Of a DNA stretch of 64,000 bases, positions 29,050 through 38,052 are shown in pieces. The notes beneath the pieces are model-generated. The model was not told where the DNA came from and did not search any database. It was given only the letters and a program-made list of their open reading frames with translations. Where the stretch lies: NCBI GenBank assembly GCA_021813745.1, contig JAKAJO010000065.1, positions 26,245 through 90,244 on the forward strand. Reading direction: 5' to 3'. Numbering within the stretch: the stretch's first letter is position 1; every line of letters begins with the position of its first letter. Source of the DNA: Acidobacteriota bacterium (GTDB lineage: Bacteria > Acidobacteriota > Terriglobia > Terriglobales > Acidobacteriaceae). Position numbers and translations under genes: made by a program.

Positions 29050-29586
29050 ATGGAGAAGAGAACCATACTGATCGTCGACGATGACGAACGGCTTCGCACA
29101 GCCCTAGTGCGCGCATTCAGACTGCGCGGCTGGGAGGCGCTGGCCGCCGTTAGCAAGGACGAAGCGACTCGACTGGCAGAGGAGTCGAGTCCCGATCTTG
29201 TAACCGTCGACTTGCGCATGCCTGACGAGAACGGACTCAATATCGTTCGACAACTGCGCGAGCTCGACAGTACCACATTTATCACGGTTCTCACTGGATA
29301 TGGCAGCATCGCCACGGCAATGGATGCGATCAAGCTAGGCGCCGATCATTACATGAGCAAGCCAGCAGACGCGGATCAGATCCTTGCAGCCTTCGAGTCC
29401 GCCGGCAATGTCCAGTCAGCAGACAAAGACGATATCCCCGTGCCCTCTCTGGCCCGTGTTGAATGGGAACACATCCAGCGTGTTCTCACGGACTTCAATG
29501 GGAACATCTCGCAGGCCGCCAAGAAACTGGGCCTGCACAGGCGCTCTCTGCAGCGCAAGCTCTCCAAGTTCCCGCCCAGAACCTGA
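29050..29586 (+). CDS. Response regulator, RegA/ActR-like
   Basis: 178 residues. Receiver domain with ILIVDDDERLR, the phospho-acceptor Asp in VTVDLRMPDENG and the Lys in MSKPADADQ. A C-terminal Fis-type helix-turn-helix, HIQRVLTDFNGNISQAAKKL and GLHRRSLQRKL, is the hallmark of the RegA/PrrA branch. It begins one base after the kinase stop codon. The branch controls energy-related genes according to redox; the targets here are unknown, though nearby cytochrome-related genes are possible ones. Confidence 0.9.
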   Translation: MEKRTILIVDDDERLRTALVRAFRLRGWEALAAVSKDEATRLAEESSPDLVTVDLRMPDENGLNIVRQLRELDSTTFITVLTGYGSIATAMDAIKLGADHYMSKPADADQILAAFESAGNVQSADKDDIPVPSLARVEWEHIQRVLTDFNGNISQAAKKLGLHRRSLQRKLSKFPPRT

Positions 29587-29904
29587 AACGCTATGACGCG
29601 GCCCTGGAACTATCGCAATTAGGCCCAAAAGCTTGTCGAGCCTGTTTGCCATCTTAAGCACGACATGGAATCGAAAACGGGGATTCAGACCTGGAACCCA
29701 CTTGCTGCTCTCGCATCGATCGATACCAATTGGTCTGCTTCTGTGCTGTTCAGTGCGAAGTGGCTTGAGAGGATGCGGATTCATGCTGGAATGTCTGGAG
29801 ATTCTTGAACGAAGAGGAAGGGATATACATAAGACTTTTGCCCCTGGAGAGCACGAGAATCGCTACATAAGGCCCACTGGGAAGCCGTGCAATTGGGGCC
29901 GAAC

Positions 29905-29984
29905 GGGTGATACCAGTGATACCGATTTCGAGTAGAATCGGTGCTACAGCATAGATTCCATGGACGCCAGGGGACTGTATGGAA
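29905..29984 (+). repeat. Dispersed repeat, copy 2, with hairpin
   Basis: Matches 4882-4965 over the gggtgataccagtgatacc head and the gattccat.gacg.caggg tail. The central hairpin is ccgatt/aatcgg here versus tattctatc/gatagaata in copy 1, so pairing is kept while the bases change. It lies 66 bp left of attL. The rest of 29587-30049 holds no supported gene. Confidence 0.6.
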
Positions 29985-30049
29985 AACACGGAACTTGCTG
30001 AATTCAAACTGAATACGGCGTAAGCGGTTCAGTTCCAACAAGTTGGTGA

Positions 30050-30099
30050 ATGGTCGGGGCGGAGGGATTCGAACCCCCGACCCTCTGCTCCCAAAGCAG
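30050..30099 (-). repeat. attL: displaced 3' part of tRNA-Pro
   Basis: This 50-bp stretch is identical to 63875-63924, the 3' half of the intact tRNA-Pro(UGG) including CCA. After it the sequence no longer continues as a tRNA (gtcaaacg... instead of atgcgcta...), so this is the remnant left when an element inserted at the tRNA 3' end and restored the gene at its other side. Confidence 0.93.
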
Positions 30100-30211
30100 G
30101 TCAAACGATTTATTGAAGCCTGTTGAATCCGATAGAAAATAACTGCTATCGATTGAATAGCTTACGGACGAATCTCCGGCTCTTGTTGATCGTTGTTGAT
30201 TCTGGATGCAA

Positions 30212-30234
30212 TGACCGCTACAAAATCATCGACA
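30212..30234 (+). repeat. 23-bp end repeat, left copy
   Basis: tgaccgctacaaaatcatcg followed by aca; the identical 23 bp in the same orientation lies at 63782-63804 near the other end. It sits 112 bp inside attL. It may be an integrase arm site or a remnant of a common coding end. Confidence 0.6.
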
Positions 30235-30281
30235 TCGAAAATATCGAAATAAATCATCCCCGTTTGGGGTAGAATTATTGC

Positions 30282-30893
30282 ATGACGGAAAACTCCTATA
30301 CCCCGGCTCAGGCCTCGGCGGTCGCCAAACTGCCATTGAAGGCCGTCCAGAAGCTGATCGATGGGCGGCTGATCCGTCCGCGCAGGATGCGGAGCGGACG
30401 CGAAACCCAACGGCTCCTCTCGCCGGAGCAACTCGTCTATCTCCGGCTTGAGGCCGAAGGCGTGCGGCTGTTGCCGCTCGCGGCGCGGCGCGAAGTGGCC
30501 CGGACCGTGGTTTCCAAACCGGAGGTGCATTCCATCGCCGTCGCGGGTGGTTCTGCGCTCGTGATCGAGGTGGAACATGCACGCCGGGAAGTCGAGCAGG
30601 AGCTGAAGCGGCTGCGCAAGGTGCAGGCGATGGTCGTCTCAGACCCGGAGATCATGCGTGGCACCCCGGTCTTCGAAGGCACCCGAATCCCGGTTGAACT
30701 GGTGGCGGAAATGGCCGCAGAGGGCGCGACGGTCGAGGAAATCCTCGCCGGATACCCGGCGCTCAGACGTGAGCAGGTGGAACTGGCCCCGCTCTACGTG
30801 GCGGCATTCCCCCGCCGTGGCCGTCCGGCGCAGCGCCCTTGGGCGAAGAAGAAGCCGGTCCGCATTACCCGGCAGCGCCGCGCGGTGGCCTGA
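30282..30893 (+). CDS. DUF433-domain antitoxin
   Basis: 203 residues. The N-terminal half starts like a small DNA-binding HTH (YTPAQASAVAKLPLKAVQKL). The C-terminal DUF433 domain has the signature DPEIMRGTPVFEGTRIPVEL and EGATVEEILAGYPAL. DUF433 proteins are VapB-type antitoxins that pair with DUF5615 PIN-like toxins. The toxin gene begins 2 bp downstream. This fused HTH plus DUF433 form is longer than the usual ~75-residue antitoxin. The upstream region between attL and this gene (30100-30281) contains the 23-bp end repeat and probably the promoter. Confidence 0.85.
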   Translation: MTENSYTPAQASAVAKLPLKAVQKLIDGRLIRPRRMRSGRETQRLLSPEQLVYLRLEAEGVRLLPLAARREVARTVVSKPEVHSIAVAGGSALVIEVEHARREVEQELKRLRKVQAMVVSDPEIMRGTPVFEGTRIPVELVAEMAAEGATVEEILAGYPALRREQVELAPLYVAAFPRRGRPAQRPWAKKKPVRITRQRRAVA

Positions 30894-30895
30894 GC

Positions 30896-31273
30896 GTGGC
30901 AAAATTCCTCGTTGACGAGTGCCTGCATACTTCCCTGGTCGAGCTGGCCCATGCCGCCGGTCATGCGGCGGACCATGTGACCTATCTCGCGCTCGGGGGT
31001 GCGAAAGACTGGCAGTTGATGGATACGATCCTGGAGCGCGATTACACTTTTGTGACCAACAACCGCTTGGATTTCCTCGCACTCTACAATCGAACTCCAG
31101 TCCATGCGGGCCTCGTGATCATCGTTCCCAACGTGACACCGCTCCGGCAGCGGGAACTCTTTCAGGCGGCGCTGGACCATATAGGCAAGGGCGAAATCCT
31201 CAACGCGGTCCTCGAAGTGGAGTATCACGGCGAACGGATCGAGTGCCGTGAGTATCCGCTGCCTACTGAGTAG
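30896..31273 (+). CDS. DUF5615 PIN-like toxin
   Basis: 125 residues from a GTG at 30896, two bases after the antitoxin stop. The N-terminal acidic motif VAKFLVDECLH (Asp-Glu) and TNNRLDFLALY (Asn, Asp) are the conserved acidic residues of the Mut7-C/DUF5615 branch of the PIN nuclease fold. Such toxins probably cleave RNA. It forms the usual DUF433/DUF5615 pair with the preceding gene. It is longer at the C-terminus than some members but otherwise typical. Confidence 0.82.
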   Translation: MAKFLVDECLHTSLVELAHAAGHAADHVTYLALGGAKDWQLMDTILERDYTFVTNNRLDFLALYNRTPVHAGLVIIVPNVTPLRQRELFQAALDHIGKGEILNAVLEVEYHGERIECREYPLPTE

Positions 31274-31301
31274 TTGTGAATCTGAACCTCTACTCTTTAG
31301 G

Positions 31302-32048
31302 TCAGTTCAATGTCTTGCGGTGCTCCCAAGTTTCAATGAGAAACGTTGCCATGCTGCCAGCGAGGTTTACTGCCAATTCTGCATGCCTTGTATCTGGCTT
31401 GACGCGCTTGATGCCTTTCCCGTGGGAATCGCTGAGTTTGTTGCGCAGAGAGCCCAGCCCCTCCACGATCGAGGCGCAACCACCAAGAATCCGCTTGAAG
31501 ATTTCCTCAGAGTGTTGTCCGGGCGACAGATTGAGCTGGCCCGCTACGGTCTTGTACAGCTTCGGAAGATCAGCGTCATCCTCGTATTGCACAGCGGCTT
31601 GATCGAGTATGTGCTTACAGACAGTCTCCAAAAGCGTGCGCGCTGAGGTGATTGCGCCTTCGGGGTCGTCCTTACGACGATCAAGAGCTTTCTGCCAAAC
31701 GGCATGTATATTCTCAGCGTCAAACGCGCTGAGCACACCAGAAACATGATCGTCAGCCGGGACGCCGCTCTTTCCTTCAAGTTCATCGATCAAGGGGGTG
31801 AATGCATCCCAAAGGAACGAGCGCCGTTCCGCCCAATGCGCAAATTTCCGTTTAATGAAGCCCCAAAACTGATCCAGGGTGCGATTGGTTCTAAGAAAAT
31901 CCGGTGCCAAGCTCTTCAGGCGAGGATTCGTAATGACAAGCCTGCGCAACTCTTCGTAGTTCGCATCACCAAAAGTGCCACCTGTTGAAAACGCAACGAG
32001 GCCGTCCTGGAGAATTCTCATTTGTTTTAAGAGTTCCGCGTCTGTCAT
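31302..32048 (-). CDS. Abortive-infection C-terminal domain protein
   Basis: 248 residues, mostly helical and soluble. The C-terminal part with AITSARTLLETVCKHILDQA, then LGSLRNKLSDSHGKG and RHAELAVNLAGSMATFLIET, matches the Abi_C (PF14355-type) domain, in which RN.LSD.H is the usual motif. Such proteins are found with phage-exclusion systems; mode of action is unknown. It lies 27 bp after hsdS on the same strand, so it is probably part of the restriction operon. Confidence 0.8.
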   Translation of the reverse strand: MTDAELLKQMRILQDGLVAFSTGGTFGDANYEELRRLVITNPRLKSLAPDFLRTNRTLDQFWGFIKRKFAHWAERRSFLWDAFTPLIDELEGKSGVPADDHVSGVLSAFDAENIHAVWQKALDRRKDDPEGAITSARTLLETVCKHILDQAAVQYEDDADLPKLYKTVAGQLNLSPGQHSEEIFKRILGGCASIVEGLGSLRNKLSDSHGKGIKRVKPDTRHAELAVNLAGSMATFLIETWEHRKTLN

Positions 32049-32075
32049 GAATGCATATTCCCCTACTGAGCGGTG

Positions 32076-33506
32076 TTACCCATCACGTCTCCTTAGCCTG
32101 TTTCGACTTGCTCCTTTGGGCTCTGGTTTATCAATTTTCAGACTGTGAATGCGCTGAAGTAGTGCCTCGGCGGACTCGTAGTCGCGGCCTTCGCGGGCAG
32201 CGAGTTCGGCTTCGGTGGAGACCAACTCGCCACGGAAAGCTTTGGCGAGGATTGATTGGGTCAGCCCGTCCACCTGCTTTTTGGCTCCCTGATGCCGTTC
32301 TTCTATGCGGTCTGCGAGTGCAAACAACGCCTCGACTCGGCGCACGATTTCTTGTTGTTCGGCAAGTGAACAGACTCTGACTTCTAATTTCCGAAGCTGA
32401 GTAGTATTGATTCGTGGACGCGTTGCCCCGTGCACGTCTTCAAAGAGCACATCATACGATTCTCTACTGGCGAGCTGGTAAGTCAAATACCGCCGATCCA
32501 CTAGCTCCGGCTTTGGACGCAAACAGAAACAATCGGCTTTGGCAATCGCCAGAGTTGTCAGCTCAGGAAGAACGCAAACTCGAATCTCTTCGTCGATAAA
32601 TGAGGCGAAAATGATGTCCCCCTCTCCGACCGTATGCTTTGTAAGCGATTGATATTTCTTGTGGCTGATATACGTTTCTTTCTCACCTATAAAGCGAAGG
32701 TGGCCGATGTTTTCAAGACGGATCACTCGGACGCCTGAGTCTGTGTAATCGGACGTTTTCAAATTAGAGCCGAACGGCCCATCAAAAATCCCGCCAGCGG
32801 GGAGGAGTGTTTCTAGTCGAAGATAATTCCAACTTGCGGGTAAATCTCTTTCGGAGGCGTCGTCATCTCGCCAGTCGGCGGTGAGGCGGCCGGAGCAGGC
32901 TGCTGCAAGAACGGACTGGCGGAAGCGCTTGAGCAGCACCGGAATCTTCGCCATGCGCACCTTGCATTGCTCAACTTCAGCGAGAAGCTTCTCCAACTTT
33001 TCTGTGATTCGCCCTTGCTCATTTCTTGGCGGCAGCGCAAGCGGAATACGCAAAATATCAATTGAGGAAAGATGGCCGACTGTAACCGACGAAGTGTTTT
33101 CCTGAATCTTCTTCAGGTACCCGTTAACGGCAAAGAGGAGGAAGCGCTTATCCAAAAACCTTTCGTTCGGAATGATTTTGCAAACTCGTTGATTCAACGC
33201 TGCAGGTCCGCCCGACCATTCATAACAGCCAAAAATGCCATCCATGCCAATAAGCAGGTCGCCATTGTCTATAAGCGCTTCGCGCGGTATTTCTCCGTCG
33301 AATAACGTCTCCGTTCTGTTGCGTGACAGATCACGGATACGAATAACGGGAAAACCTTTAGTCGTATTGAACAACGAAGATTTGAATGGATATCCATTGA
33401 TGACTGAGCAAACTTCTCCAAGGGGGACGCGCGTCCATGTACCGTGTTTCGCGATCAGACCAGTCTCGTCCGAAAAGATCTCCTCAAAGGGAACAACGAG
33501 GCTCAT
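32076..33506 (-). CDS. hsdS: Type I restriction-modification specificity subunit
   Basis: 476 residues with two target-recognition domains. The first starts at WTRVPLGEVCSVINGYPFKS and the second at WNYLRLETLLPAGGIFDGPF; each is followed by a helical spacer (PPRNEQGRITEKLEKLLAEV; CSLAEQQEIVRRVEALFALA). The subunit fixes the bipartite DNA target for methylation and cleavage. The start codon overlaps the hsdM stop codon (ATGA). Confidence 0.92.
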   Translation of the reverse strand: MSLVVPFEEIFSDETGLIAKHGTWTRVPLGEVCSVINGYPFKSSLFNTTKGFPVIRIRDLSRNRTETLFDGEIPREALIDNGDLLIGMDGIFGCYEWSGGPAALNQRVCKIIPNERFLDKRFLLFAVNGYLKKIQENTSSVTVGHLSSIDILRIPLALPPRNEQGRITEKLEKLLAEVEQCKVRMAKIPVLLKRFRQSVLAAACSGRLTADWRDDDASERDLPASWNYLRLETLLPAGGIFDGPFGSNLKTSDYTDSGVRVIRLENIGHLRFIGEKETYISHKKYQSLTKHTVGEGDIIFASFIDEEIRVCVLPELTTLAIAKADCFCLRPKPELVDRRYLTYQLASRESYDVLFEDVHGATRPRINTTQLRKLEVRVCSLAEQQEIVRRVEALFALADRIEERHQGAKKQVDGLTQSILAKAFRGELVSTEAELAAREGRDYESAEALLQRIHSLKIDKPEPKGASRNRLRRRDG

Positions 33507-34918
33507 ACTTCAACGCCTTCCTCTTTTTCCACGAGAGCGACGATCTCGCGCAGGCTGTCCACGATGGCTTCGAGTTCCGTGATTGCTTCGGTGGCAAGCT
33601 CCTGCGGCTCAGGTAAGTCCTCTGAGTCTTCGAGGGATTCATCTTTCAGCCAGGTAATATCAAGCTTGTAGCCACGTTCCTTGATGGCCGCGAGCGGGAA
33701 ACTGCGGAAGCGTCCGGTCTCTCCCCCATCCGTTCGCTTGCTCTGTCCGTTCTGGTCCTTACCGTAGGCCTTTTCGAACTCGGCGAAGTGCTCGCGGGTG
33801 AGCGGGCGGTCTTTCTTGGTGATGCCGGGCACATTGGAGCGTGCATCGAAGATCCAGACCTTCTCTGTCGGCATTCCTTTCTGGAAGAAGATGACGTTTG
33901 CCTTGACGCCCTGGCTATACGGCGTGAAGGTGCCGCGCGGCAGGCGCAGGATGGTGTGCAGGTTGCAGTCCTGCATGAGGATTTCAAAGACTTCGCCCGC
34001 CTTGTCTTCAAAGAGGCAGTTGTCCGGCAACACCATTGCGGCGCGGCCACCAGACTTGAGCGTGTTCACGACGTGCTGCACGAAGTTGAGCTGCTTGTTG
34101 CTGGTTTCGATGGTGAAGTCTTCGCGCTCGGGCGCCTGGTTGGCCCCCTTGGTGCCAAACGGCGGATTGGTGAGCACGACATCATAGCGCTCGCCACGGT
34201 CCGGCTCGTAGAGCGTGTCGCCAAGGAAGATGTGCGGCTGCACGCCGTGCAGGTAAAGGTTCATGAGCGCGAGACGGCGCGGGCGGGCAACAAGGTCCTG
34301 CCCGTAATAGGTTTGCGTGCGGATGCGCTTGGCATCGGCGCGGTCAAAGACGCCCTTGCTCTCGGCGACAAGCCATTCGTAAGCGCTCACAAGGAATCCG
34401 CCGGTGCCGCAGGCCGGATCGGCGATGGTGAAATCTTTGCGCCCGCGCGGATCGGGCTTCATGACGCGGCAGATGGTCTGGATGAGCACGCGTGGCGTGA
34501 AGTATTGACCCGCGCCTTTTTTGCCTTCGCTCGCGGCTTTTTCGAGCAGCCCCTCGAAGGCCGCGCCCTTCACGTCCACGTCGAGCGAGGACCACTCCTC
34601 TTCATCAATCATGTCGATGAGGCGGCGGAGATTGACGGGATTGTTGAAACGCGAGGTGGCCTGGGTAAAGATGTCGCCGAGCAGCCCTTCGGCGGAGCGC
34701 AGCTTGCGCAGCACGTCGTTGTAATGGTCGGTGAGGTCGGTGCCGGAGAGTTTCTTCAGAGTGTCCCAGTCACATCCTTTGGGTATCTCCACTCCCTTTT
34801 CTTCGGCCATCTTCAAAAAGAGCAAATAGGTCAACTGTTCGATATAGTCGCCGTAGTCCACGCCGTCGTGGCGCAGCGTGTGGCAGAATCCCCAGAGTTT
34901 TTGAACGATGTCACTCAT
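33503..34918 (-). CDS. hsdM: Type I restriction-modification methylase subunit
   Basis: 471 residues. N-terminal HsdM helical domain (LWGFCHTLRHDGVDYGDYIE), then the N6-adenine methylase with the SAM motif TIADPACGTGGFLVSAYEWL and the catalytic NPPF in DVVLTNPPFGTKG. Modifies adenine in the HsdS target. It overlaps hsdR by 4 bp upstream and hsdS by 4 bp downstream. Confidence 0.95.
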   Translation of the reverse strand: MSDIVQKLWGFCHTLRHDGVDYGDYIEQLTYLLFLKMAEEKGVEIPKGCDWDTLKKLSGTDLTDHYNDVLRKLRSAEGLLGDIFTQATSRFNNPVNLRRLIDMIDEEEWSSLDVDVKGAAFEGLLEKAASEGKKGAGQYFTPRVLIQTICRVMKPDPRGRKDFTIADPACGTGGFLVSAYEWLVAESKGVFDRADAKRIRTQTYYGQDLVARPRRLALMNLYLHGVQPHIFLGDTLYEPDRGERYDVVLTNPPFGTKGANQAPEREDFTIETSNKQLNFVQHVVNTLKSGGRAAMVLPDNCLFEDKAGEVFEILMQDCNLHTILRLPRGTFTPYSQGVKANVIFFQKGMPTEKVWIFDARSNVPGITKKDRPLTREHFAEFEKAYGKDQNGQSKRTDGGETGRFRSFPLAAIKERGYKLDITWLKDESLEDSEDLPEPQELATEAITELEAIVDSLREIVALVEKEEGVEV

Positions 34919-37629
34919 GCTGCGATGGCCTCATTGATTTTTTGTACGAGCGCGGGAAGGCGACCCTCGAAGACCTTGGCGGCTTTCCCCCATCCGCCGA
35001 AATCACTGAGGACCGGCTGGCTGTCAAAATCATCCTGATCGATGGAGAGATTCTCCCGCAGGTGCGTCCGGATACGGTCGAGCCAGACGAGCTGATCGGC
35101 GGTGAAGGTGTTGCCATTTTGGATAGCGTGCATGGCCAGGTCCGCGCGCTCTGAGGCGTTGAGGAGCGGGTTTTGCGCATCGGCGGCGTTCTTCACCATG
35201 GAGATGATGTCGGCAAGCGCCTTGTGACGGCGCAGTTCAAAGGCTTTCTGGAGATTGGGTACAGTGAACCGCTGCGGCGTCGCGGCCAGCGTGTCGCGCA
35301 AGGACTTGAGCGCATCGGGGTTCCACTTTTGCGGATGCTTCAGCAGGATCGCGATGGCGTCTATGTCCGACTGATGGTCTGCGACGTAGGCAGCAAAGGC
35401 GGCGAGATAATCATCAGGCTTGTATTCTTTGCCGTCCAGTCCGCGCACGAGCCATTCGGACGAGACCTCATCCTGCGCCGTATGGGCGACGAAAAAGACG
35501 CGCGGTTTGCGTTTGTAGTCCTGGAGCAGGCGCTGGAAGTCAGGATTGCGCAGCAGGCCCATCGTGGGAGTGAAGTTCTTCTGGAGAGCCGCAGCGAGAG
35601 TTTTTGCGAGTGCGGCGAGATCGCCTTCGGGTACGAAGGCGGCAAAATCCGCGCGGGCGTCGCCGTGCATCTCCTTGTCAATGCGCTGGAGACGCTTGGT
35701 AAGGCAGCGGATGTTGTATTCCCGGTCGCGATTGGTCCAGATGTCCTCGACGATCTCCGGGATAGTGCGCGTGACTCCGGCGGACGGATCGGCAGTCATG
35801 GCTGTCGATTGGCGGAAGTATTCAAGCAGGGTCCCATCGAAGCAATCAAACACGATGAAATGCGATTTGTCGGGATACTTTTCGCCTTTGCGCGTGCCGC
35901 GCCCGAGCATCTGCTCGAAGAGGATGCGGGACTTCACGGGGCGCAAAAAGACAATGAACTCGAGATCGGGAATGTCTACGCCGGTGGTGAGCATATCCAC
36001 GGAGACCACAATCCCGGGATTGGGGCGGTTACGGAACTCGCGGATGCGCTGGAGCGGGCGGTCAACGGTTGGGCTTCCCGTGATCTTCTGGACAAAGGAG
36101 TCTCCCCTGCCGAAGACATCCCGCGCCTGGTCCACGAGCTGATCCGCATGAGAGGTGTGCGGAAGGTCGTTCGCAGCGAAGATGAGCGTCTTCGGGAAGC
36201 GGCCGTACGTTTGCTCATGCTCCGTGGCATACGCTTTGATCTCTTCGAGAATCTTGCGATTCGAGTCCGGTGCGGTGATCTCGCGCTCGATGGTAGCAGC
36301 ATCGAAGGTACGCTCGTCTTCGAGGTTGTCCATCTTGGTTGACCCGGTACCCGGATCGATGAGGCCGACCTCTTCGCCTTCCTTGAGAAAGACGCCGTTC
36401 ATGCGCACATTGGAGCGGACCTTTACAACATCGTAATCAACGAGAAAGCCCTCGCGCACGGCACGCTCGTATTCATAGCGGTACACGGTGTCGCGGAAAA
36501 AGGCCGTGGTGTGCGCGGCGGGGGTGGCGGTGAGGCCGATCTTCACCGCATCAAAGTGGTCGAGTGTCTTGCGCCAAATGGCGACTTCGGAGGAGGTGTA
36601 TCCGCGATGGCACTCGTCGGCAATTATGAGATCGAAGGCATTGATCGGGATGTTGAGCTTTTCGGCATCCTCGTCAATTGCGTCTTCATCGTGCATCGCG
36701 GCTTCGCGACCGAAGAGGTTGATCGTCATGCGCTGAATGGTTGAAACGTAGACGAAAGCGCTGCCTTGCTTCGGCGCTTCGAGATACGACTTCGGGAGTA
36801 CCTTGGGATCGAACTTTTCTTCCTCTCCGAAGTCTTCCTTCTGAAAACGCTGGCTGTAGACCTCGTACACTTTGTCGAATTTGAGGCCCTGATCCGCATC
36901 GAAGGAGCCGAACGCCCTGACCGCCTGCGCCGCGAGCGCCCGACGATCCACGAGGAAAAGCACGCGCCGGGCGACGCCGGATTTCATGAGGCGGTAGACT
37001 TCATTCACCATCGTGAAGGTCTTGCCGGTCCCGGTCGCCATGGCGACGAGCATGGCACGCTTGCGGGCAGCGATGGCTTGCTCAATCGCGTCGTTGGCCT
37101 CGATTTGATAGGGACGTAGCTTTGCCTGCTTATTCGGAAGCGCCTTCAATCGTGCGAGTGCGGCATTGAAGTCAAAGTGGATGATCTCGGCGACTGCTTC
37201 AGGGGTGTGAAAATTTGCGATCTGGCGCGAACGATTGGACGGATCGCGCACGTCATGATGCCAGATGACCTCACCGTTCGTCGAGTAAAGCAGCGGCACG
37301 CCGAAGTCTCCGGCCTGCAATGCCGGTTGGGGAAATCCCTTCGAGTATCGTTCCGCTTGAGAGAGTACGTTCTGGGGGCCGAGCGTGAGCTTCTTCGCCT
37401 CCACGATCCCGACGATCTGGCCACCCATGCAGAGGGCATAATCCGCCGGACCGTTGGCGGTTGGAAACTCCTCAATCGCGCACTTCTCGTACGATGTGAG
37501 CGACTTTTCCGGGACAAAAGGAGCCACGCTCCAACCGGCGGCCTTGAGCTTGCCATCGATAAGAAGTTTGCGCGTGAGCCACTCGGAATTAGAGGGAGTT
37601 GCTGGTGGCATGGCCTCGTCGTGATTCAT
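34915..37629 (-). CDS. hsdR: Type I restriction endonuclease subunit, EcoEI-like
   Basis: 904 residues. N-terminal nuclease region (ADYALCMGGQIVGIVEAKKL, with the D...ExK signature), then a SF2 DNA translocase: Walker A AMATGTGKTFTM, DEAD-like ADECHRGY, motif III GLTATPAAH, motif VI QMLGRGTRKGE. The C-terminal part matches the EcoEI_R_C domain. It cuts unmodified DNA after translocation. First gene of the hsdRMS-Abi operon. A strong promoter ends only a few bases before ATG 37629; a second in-frame ATG at 37611 exists. Confidence 0.94.
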   Translation of the reverse strand: MNHDEAMPPATPSNSEWLTRKLLIDGKLKAAGWSVAPFVPEKSLTSYEKCAIEEFPTANGPADYALCMGGQIVGIVEAKKLTLGPQNVLSQAERYSKGFPQPALQAGDFGVPLLYSTNGEVIWHHDVRDPSNRSRQIANFHTPEAVAEIIHFDFNAALARLKALPNKQAKLRPYQIEANDAIEQAIAARKRAMLVAMATGTGKTFTMVNEVYRLMKSGVARRVLFLVDRRALAAQAVRAFGSFDADQGLKFDKVYEVYSQRFQKEDFGEEEKFDPKVLPKSYLEAPKQGSAFVYVSTIQRMTINLFGREAAMHDEDAIDEDAEKLNIPINAFDLIIADECHRGYTSSEVAIWRKTLDHFDAVKIGLTATPAAHTTAFFRDTVYRYEYERAVREGFLVDYDVVKVRSNVRMNGVFLKEGEEVGLIDPGTGSTKMDNLEDERTFDAATIEREITAPDSNRKILEEIKAYATEHEQTYGRFPKTLIFAANDLPHTSHADQLVDQARDVFGRGDSFVQKITGSPTVDRPLQRIREFRNRPNPGIVVSVDMLTTGVDIPDLEFIVFLRPVKSRILFEQMLGRGTRKGEKYPDKSHFIVFDCFDGTLLEYFRQSTAMTADPSAGVTRTIPEIVEDIWTNRDREYNIRCLTKRLQRIDKEMHGDARADFAAFVPEGDLAALAKTLAAALQKNFTPTMGLLRNPDFQRLLQDYKRKPRVFFVAHTAQDEVSSEWLVRGLDGKEYKPDDYLAAFAAYVADHQSDIDAIAILLKHPQKWNPDALKSLRDTLAATPQRFTVPNLQKAFELRRHKALADIISMVKNAADAQNPLLNASERADLAMHAIQNGNTFTADQLVWLDRIRTHLRENLSIDQDDFDSQPVLSDFGGWGKAAKVFEGRLPALVQKINEAIAA

Positions 37630-37633
37630 GAAA

Positions 37634-37662
37634 AGTATAGAAAAATAAGGGGTTTGTGTAAA
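37634..37662 (-). promoter_or_regulatory. Promoter of the hsdRMS operon
   Basis: On the minus strand TTTACA (37662-37657) and TATACT (37639-37634) are separated by 17 bp, a near-consensus sigma-70 promoter. The -10 ends 5 bases before hsdR ATG 37629, so the transcript would be leaderless or start downstream of that codon. Confidence 0.75.
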
Positions 37663-37718
37663 GAATCATCAGCGATCTCCCGGGCGTCATGCACCACGGT
37701 GAAAACAATGGGACTGGT

Positions 37719-38030
37719 TCAATCGCCGGATCGGTGCCGTTTTTCTCTTCGAGAGCCAAGACGAAGTAGGAGCATGAGTCCAATTGCGATGAGCAAAAGC
37801 TGCTGCCACGCAGAGATGCGGGACCATGTATTTACGAGAATGTTCATAAGGACGATGAGCGCGATAACAGTCCCAAGAATTGTCCCGATGCGCTTCAGGG
37901 CGTCAGCGGGCTTCAACATGCCAAGTATCAGGCCGACGCCGGTCACCATTATGGCGATGGTGGCAAACATACCGACAATCGCCGTCACGCTGTTAAGGAC
38001 GCTTCCTGTGATCATGAACCTCGGCTCCAT
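37719..38030 (-). CDS. Small membrane protein
   Basis: 103 residues from ATG 38030 (MEPRFMITGSVLNS; GGGAG upstream). Three hydrophobic segments: VTAIVGMFATIAIMVTGVGL, IGTILGTVIALIVLMNIL and QQLLLIAIGLMLLLRLG, then a basic tail. Function unknown. It follows the VWA-type lipoprotein by 22 bp and is the last gene of a leftward run of membrane and accessory genes. Confidence 0.72.
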   Translation of the reverse strand: MEPRFMITGSVLNSVTAIVGMFATIAIMVTGVGLILGMLKPADALKRIGTILGTVIALIVLMNILVNTWSRISAWQQLLLIAIGLMLLLRLGSRREKRHRSGD

Positions 38031-38052
38031 TCCACTCCCTTGATGAACGCAT

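Noticed and set aside
33788..35038. 416-codon frame on the plus strand
   Set aside because: Antisense shadow of hsdM; composition follows the codon pattern of the opposite strand.
35173..36342. 389-codon frame on the plus strand
   Set aside because: Antisense shadow of hsdR, no family features.
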